This document shows positions 59,805-64,000 of a stretch of 64,000 nt of DNA, in pieces. The stretch is from JAUSFM01 sp964343705 (lineage in GTDB: Archaea > Nanobdellota > Nanobdellia > Woesearchaeales > UBA12501), in assembly GCA_964343705.1 (NCBI GenBank), contig CAYFJX010000002.1, positions 124,001-188,000 of the forward strand, in the 5' to 3' direction. A program made the position numbers and the translations under genes. Below the pieces are notes generated by a model. That model made no database searches. It was not told where the DNA came from and was given only the letters and a program-made list of their open reading frames with translations. Within the stretch, counting starts at the first letter, position 1; every line of letters starts with the position of its first letter.

Positions 59805-60477
59805 TCTTGTTGGTACTGCTTGTTTCATTCACAAAGAGTTTTTCTTCAAGTACGTTTTTTGATCGAACACCCTCTAATAATTCTTCATTAACAACAAGTG
59901 CAGGAGCAGAATCAATCTTAAAAATTCTTTTTACTGTATTCAAAGCAGGGTTGTCAATATTAATATCAAACGAGTAGATATTCAGTTTAGGATACTTTTT
60001 ATGTAATGTAGACAGGACGTATCCCTGTTGTTCACAATCATGACAATCCCCCAGGTTAGAGTAAAAATACAGAACCAAGTCAAGATCAAGGTCACATTGT
60101 TTCTTTGCCTTTTTGAGCAACAACCAATGTCTAATTTCAAGGAGAGAATATCGTTCTTTCAATGAAAGCACTTTCTTGTTTTGCTTCCCTAACTGGCTTT
60201 CCATGTAGTCAAGTTTTGTTCCAACATCAAATAGTTCCTCTGTGAGGGTAGAATCAAATGATTCACAAGGATGCTCAACAAGCAACATATTTCGTAACTC
60301 AGTGCCAGCAACCTTGACATTTAATTCACCTTGTAAATCAGTAATTTGATCTATTTTAACAGCTGAAAAATGATTGCCCAGAAGAATTCCCAGTACAAAA
60401 ATTAATGTAGTGAAAGAGAATGCAGCAAGGTATTTACTCTTGTGAACAGCCTTTTCTGGCACTTTTTTTGAGTTCAT
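59788..60477 (-). CDS. Membrane-anchored thioredoxin-like protein
   Basis: 229 residues. One membrane helix (about 15-35), a coiled-coil linker, then a thioredoxin-like domain: LDLVLYFYSNLGDCHDCEQQ with Cys145-x-x-Cys148, a strand IYSFDINIDNPAL, and FKIDSAPALVVNEELL with the cis-Pro loop. Probably extracytoplasmic and involved in disulfide chemistry of secreted proteins. Substrates unknown. TATA-like CTAATAAAG ~27 nt upstream on the minus strand. Confidence 0.8.
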   Translation of the reverse strand: MNSKKVPEKAVHKSKYLAAFSFTTLIFVLGILLGNHFSAVKIDQITDLQGELNVKVAGTELRNMLLVEHPCESFDSTLTEELFDVGTKLDYMESQLGKQNKKVLSLKERYSLLEIRHWLLLKKAKKQCDLDLDLVLYFYSNLGDCHDCEQQGYVLSTLHKKYPKLNIYSFDINIDNPALNTVKRIFKIDSAPALVVNEELLEGVRSKNVLEEKLFVNETSSTNKTTIAS

Positions 60478-60503
60478 ATGCTAGGAGGGAGAGGGGTACT
60501 TTA

Positions 60504-61766
60504 TTAGGTTTGTTGTTCTATAACTACTGGCTTTCCCCATCCTACTTTTTTCCGTCGAATCTTAGCGTGAAAGGCAACCATCCACCAAAAGGCAAAAACA
60601 GCCCAATACACCAACAAGTATAATACATAGGCGATCTTGATTCCACCTTTTTCTGCTGAGTGCTTTTTTGCAAGGTATATGACTATCACTCCTGTCATCA
60701 AGGAGATCATTGACAAGATCAAGATAGGATCTAAATTTATAAAAAATGGGTCAAACCTGAATTGTAACCAAGGCATAAGGTCAAAATTGATTGCCATCAG
60801 GTTCAAGACTCCTGTGTACAAGTAATCTGCTGTTTTAAAAAACAAGTATAGGAACAAAGCAACTACCAAAAAGATTGATATAAACGCTCCTGGAAGAACA
60901 AACAAGCCAAGATTGCCATGTTTCTTACTGAATAATGATTTGTAATTAAGTACATTATTTACAAAGCCAAGATACCATCTACGTCGTTGATGGTACAATG
61001 CTCCAAATGATCGCGGGCCAACAGTACGAACTGATGCGTCCATGCTGTTCTCTATGATATAATTTTTACTTTGAATACGGAGTGCCACTTCAATATCTTC
61101 AGTAAGATTATCTTCATCATATCCACCATACATGTCAAAAAAGGATTTTCTAAAAATAGTAAATGGTCCAGGGGTCACATGTATACTGCCGAAGTAAGCA
61201 AAGACTTTTCGCAAGTACACCCCGATTAAGTATTCTATGTATTGTATGTTTTGCCACAACCCCTTGGGCTTATGTATTTTTAATGAGGGGGTAACTGCCA
61301 TTATTTGCTTCTTAGTAAAGTGGCCTACCATCTTCTTAAGACAGTCTTGATCAACAAATGAATCAGCATCAAGTGCACCAAACAATTCCCCTCGTGAATG
61401 TCGAAGTGCAAGGTTTAAAGAATCAGCCTTTCCAGAATTTTTATCTTTACGAAAAACACGAATACGATCAGGATACTGCTTTTTGAACTTCATGGCAATT
61501 TCATACGTCTTATCAGTACTACCATCATCAATAACAATAATGTCCATCTTCTTCTTAGGATAGTCTAATTGAAGAAGGGATTTTAGTGTTGCTGCAATAG
61601 TTGCTTGTTCGTTCAGTGCAGGAACAGCAATGGTTACTCCAGGCAGATCTTTTGGCGTTGGGTTTGCCAACTTTTTCTTATTATGAAAAAAACTGAGGAA
61701 AAACAGTATGGCTGTAAATAAGCCAAAGTAAGATGTGACATATAACAAAACACTGCCAAAATTCAT
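60504..61766 (-). CDS. Family 2 glycosyltransferase, membrane-bound
   Basis: About 420 residues. N-terminal membrane helix, then GT-A fold: VTIAVPALNEQATIAATLKS, IIVIDDGSTDKTYE (residues ~77-90), GALDADSFVD (DxD), NLTEDIEVALRI (general base) and QRRRWYLGF. Two or three C-terminal membrane helices. Resembles hyaluronan/cellulose synthase-like processive enzymes (ED and Q(R/Q)RRW motifs). GAGAGGC before this ATG is its ribosome site; an in-frame start 45 nt earlier would overlap the previous gene. Likely makes or extends a surface polysaccharide with the adjoining GT-C-like proteins. Confidence 0.88.
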   Translation of the reverse strand: MNFGSVLLYVTSYFGLFTAILFFLSFFHNKKKLANPTPKDLPGVTIAVPALNEQATIAATLKSLLQLDYPKKKMDIIVIDDGSTDKTYEIAMKFKKQYPDRIRVFRKDKNSGKADSLNLALRHSRGELFGALDADSFVDQDCLKKMVGHFTKKQIMAVTPSLKIHKPKGLWQNIQYIEYLIGVYLRKVFAYFGSIHVTPGPFTIFRKSFFDMYGGYDEDNLTEDIEVALRIQSKNYIIENSMDASVRTVGPRSFGALYHQRRRWYLGFVNNVLNYKSLFSKKHGNLGLFVLPGAFISIFLVVALFLYLFFKTADYLYTGVLNLMAINFDLMPWLQFRFDPFFINLDPILILSMISLMTGVIVIYLAKKHSAEKGGIKIAYVLYLLVYWAVFAFWWMVAFHAKIRRKKVGWGKPVVIEQQT

Positions 61767-61792
61767 AATAATTGCCTCTCTATGCTCTTTAT

Positions 61793-63274
61793 TTAAGGAG
61801 TAAACTCCCAAATCTCTATAGAAGAGGTGCTGTAAACGTTTTTAAATGTTTCGCTGTCTCGTAATAGGAATAGAAGCCCTTGATCAGGAGCTTCCCAGAC
61901 AAGACCCTCTTTCATCCTATCAGTAATAAGGATAAATCGTATGTCCTTAGTGACCAGAAGTGCCCGAACTGTTTCTTCACTCCTTGACTGGAAAATAGTG
62001 TCGGCACTCTTTAATTTGGCTTGTAAGGCGGCTTTGTCATCAGCTTCGTCAAGCAAGACTGGACGGTGTGCAAGTGATTCAATAAAAGGACCTAGGGATT
62101 CATGTGATAACACTTTTGCATCAGGAGGGCTATTTTCCTTAAGAAATTCAAGTGAGTGAACAAGTTCCTCTGAAGGATGTGAACTTTTTAATCGGTTAGC
62201 ATAGGATACTGACGAAAAAAGCAACCCCAAAATAATTATGAGAAATGTCATTTTTTGAACTGAAGGAAATTGCCATTTTGTCTGTCGCAATTGAATAAGC
62301 GCAAGTCCCACAAAATATGCCAGTATGAACAGGGCATAAATCATTAATTGGGGTTGTACTAGAATTGCAGGGATTGAAAGTAAGGTTAGCACGTATAATA
62401 ACACATATTTTTCCTTTTCCTTCCAAGAATACACAAGTCCCATACAGGCAAGAATAATATAAAACACTGAAAATCCTGAGCGTGCACCAAAGTCTGCAAC
62501 AAATGAGTTTAGACTGGATTCAAGTGCTGTGTAAGGAATATAAAATGGAAGATTACCTACAAAAATTACTCCCAGCACAAGTACTGTTGCGGCAAGTGCT
62601 CTTGCTTTATGATACATTAAAGGGAATGCGTGTAAACTAAACAATATTAAGAAAAGCAGCACTAACAGTGCGTGGAATAGTGAAAATGACGCAGCAAGCA
62701 TTATTACCGGGAGCGAGACCCAAAAAAGACGTCTTTTTGGCGAAATAAACAAGTACAATGCAAGAAGTAAAACACACACTGCAAGGGCGTCGGAAATTGA
62801 TGTAGTAAAAACATACATAAATGAAGGTGAAAGAACCAGTGCAAGTAATGCCATAAATGCAGTTGAGTGTTCAATACTAAAACGTCTTAAAACCCCATAC
62901 ATGAGTAATGTTGCAATTACCCCTAAAAAGAGAGGGGTTATCCACAACCAAAACTGGAGCATGTTTTGGTTTCCAACTGAAAAAAATGATAGCAAATAAT
63001 GGTGGGGACCATACACTATACGTCTTCCTTTGAACAATGTGTCAGGGGAGAATAATGAGTTATTTGAATCATCTTGTTCCATGTTTTGTGTTACAATCAT
63101 GTTATAATATGGTTCAGACTCAAAAGGAAACATAGTTCCAACTGAACCTTGCGTGAATACAATTCTCATAAAAGACGGTACAAGTAATATTCCTAGTGTG
63201 ATAATTAGTACATACCACAACATTGTTTTGTTTGATTCTGGGTTGTCTATCATGTGTTTCACTTCAGTGTACAT
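61793..63274 (-). CDS. GT-C-like integral membrane glycosyltransferase
   Basis: 493 residues with about ten membrane helices in the first ~400 and a soluble C-terminal domain of about 120 residues (EELVHSLEFLKENSPPDAKV, then IRFILITDRMKEG). First loop FPFESEPYYNMIVTQN has acidic residues as in GT-C enzymes that use polyprenyl-phosphate sugars. The C-terminal part resembles that of the next gene, indicating a tandem pair. Exact acceptor and sugar unknown. Start ATG overlaps the upstream gene by 16 nt; an ATG 21 nt in is the alternative. Confidence 0.72.
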   Translation of the reverse strand: MYTEVKHMIDNPESNKTMLWYVLIITLGILLVPSFMRIVFTQGSVGTMFPFESEPYYNMIVTQNMEQDDSNNSLFSPDTLFKGRRIVYGPHHYLLSFFSVGNQNMLQFWLWITPLFLGVIATLLMYGVLRRFSIEHSTAFMALLALVLSPSFMYVFTTSISDALAVCVLLLALYLFISPKRRLFWVSLPVIMLAASFSLFHALLVLLFLILFSLHAFPLMYHKARALAATVLVLGVIFVGNLPFYIPYTALESSLNSFVADFGARSGFSVFYIILACMGLVYSWKEKEKYVLLYVLTLLSIPAILVQPQLMIYALFILAYFVGLALIQLRQTKWQFPSVQKMTFLIIILGLLFSSVSYANRLKSSHPSEELVHSLEFLKENSPPDAKVLSHESLGPFIESLAHRPVLLDEADDKAALQAKLKSADTIFQSRSEETVRALLVTKDIRFILITDRMKEGLVWEAPDQGLLFLLRDSETFKNVYSTSSIEIWEFTP

Positions 63275-64000
63275 ACTGTTTTGAATACTTGGACATGCTT
63301 GTTTTCAAAGACTGGTTTAAAACAATCTGTGTCTGAAACAAACTCGAGCTGTGTTTTGAGTTGTTTTTTAATCCGCTTAGAGATAATAATGTGGCTTACA
63401 TCATACCTATTTAGTTTTTTGACAGCATCAGTTTCATACGATGTGGTGTATACAGCCGAAGCATCTTCAAATCGCTGGTTACTATCAGTAATACCTAGGA
63501 ATTTTGAGTCAAGAACATTTTTTCGTTTTGATAAGTAGGTAATCAAGTGGCCTTCTGAAGGAGTTGCAAGAATCACAGATTCTAAAGGAGTGTGTTTTTC
63601 TAACCACGTAAATGCTTCATGTTCTTCTGGTGACAAAGCGTCTTTTATTGAGTCATTTGTTGCTGAAAGAGAGGGAAGAATTGATGAAATAAAGACAACC
63701 ACAAAGAAAAAAGCCCAAATCAGTTTTTTATACTGTGCAAATTTGGTTTTGTTGATGTACTGGAAAAGACTTAAGTAAAACTCAGAAAACAATATACTCA
63801 TAATAATTCCTAAGGATATAAGGCCAAGCTCTATTTGAATAAATCCCAGCCACAAAAGCAAGAAGGTAGCAAGTGTAAATGCAGTTAGGAAGTATATCTT
63901 CTTATTTTTTGTATGGAATGTGTGGTAAAATACTGCGTACACACCATACACCAAAGGAATAAGACCAACAAAATAAAGTGCAGAAATAAGTGTGATATCA
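63259..64000 (-). CDS. GT-C-like membrane protein, C-terminal part (5' end outside window)
   Basis: Open to the window edge; ~246 residues visible. At least four membrane helices are followed by a soluble C-terminal domain (EEHEAFTWLEKHTPLESVIL, HLITYLSKRKNVLDSKFLG, DVSHIIISKRIKK) that parallels the one in the next gene in order and motifs, pointing to a duplicated pair of surface glycosyltransferase-like proteins. Its stop overlaps the next gene. Confidence 0.7.
   Translation of the reverse strand, partial: DITLISALYFVGLIPLVYGVYAVFYHTFHTKNKKIYFLTAFTLATFLLLWLGFIQIELGLISLGIIMSILFSEFYLSLFQYINKTKFAQYKKLIWAFFFVVVFISSILPSLSATNDSIKDALSPEEHEAFTWLEKHTPLESVILATPSEGHLITYLSKRKNVLDSKFLGITDSNQRFEDASAVYTTSYETDAVKKLNRYDVSHIIISKRIKKQLKTQLEFVSDTDCFKPVFENKHVQVFKTVCTLK

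Noticed and set aside
1..64000. CRISPR array or cas genes
   Set aside because: No regularly spaced repeats and no Cas-like proteins seen.

Overview
The window is AT-rich, densely coded archaeal DNA. Evidence for Archaea: PolD (DP1/DP2), MCM, Orc1/Cdc6, TBP, a one-domain histone, aIF2-beta, aIF1, archaeal/eukaryotic-type ribosomal proteins (eS4, eL19, eL32, uL30) in the archaeal spc/S10 order ending in SecY, MBF1, Hef, Hjc and HtpX. Most promoters are TATA boxes 25-30 nt before an ATG (leaderless mRNAs); internal genes use GGAGGTG-type Shine-Dalgarno sites. A primase with catalytic (PriS) and iron-sulfur (PriL C-terminal) parts in one chain, plus many short hypothetical membrane proteins, points to a DPANN lineage (Woesearchaeota/Pacearchaeota-like). 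That placement is inference.

Layout. 0-7.2 kb: 3' end of cdc6, then DP1 and DP2; DP2 carries an intein abutting its catalytic DGD motif. 7.2-11.2 kb: aIF2-beta, a SpoIIM-like protein, an APH-like kinase, a HAD hydrolase and a DUF1761 protein, with two related structured RNA/mobile elements between genes. 11.2-14.8 kb: RPA-like protein, MCM and TBP on the minus strand. 14.9-19.0 kb: DUF192 and hypothetical proteins, including a two-gene membrane cassette with different codon choice. 19.2-28.5 kb: divergent MetK-like protein, lipid kinase, SWIM-finger protein, TraB, PRC-barrel, a degenerate M50 protein and a histidine-kinase/receiver pair. 28.6-39.4 kb: adenylate-forming enzyme, Hef with a Bro-N gene and a tiny gene behind it, HtpX, Toprim protein, fused primase and a TPR protein.

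39.9-54.9 kb is one plus-strand operon: uL3-uL4-uL23-uL2-uS19-uL22-uS3-uL29-aIF1-uS17-uL14-uL24-eS4-uL5-uS14-uS8-uL6-eL32-eL19-uL18-uS5-uL30-uL15-SecY-DUF106, mostly with ATGA overlaps or gaps of a few bases. The Rpp29 gene often found before uS17 is absent. Several of these proteins carry Lys/Glu/Ala tails. 55-64 kb: Hjc and histone (divergent, around a symmetrical operator-like site), Nudix, a PEP-synthase-like ATP-binding protein, a HAD gene with an apparent frameshift, a small membrane protein, RNase Z, MBF1, a membrane thioredoxin-like protein, and a surface-glycan cluster (GT2 plus two related GT-C-like membrane proteins, the last cut by the window edge).

Most replication machinery (initiator, helicase, primase, polymerase, ssDNA-binding protein, fork helicase/nuclease, resolvase) and core translation are here. 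The main surprises are the two related structured elements, one bounded by perfect 13-bp inverted ends and a 9-bp duplication; a Gln-ended intein; the fused primase; a two-component pair; and several enzymes with replaced catalytic residues. No tRNA, rRNA or CRISPR array was seen.
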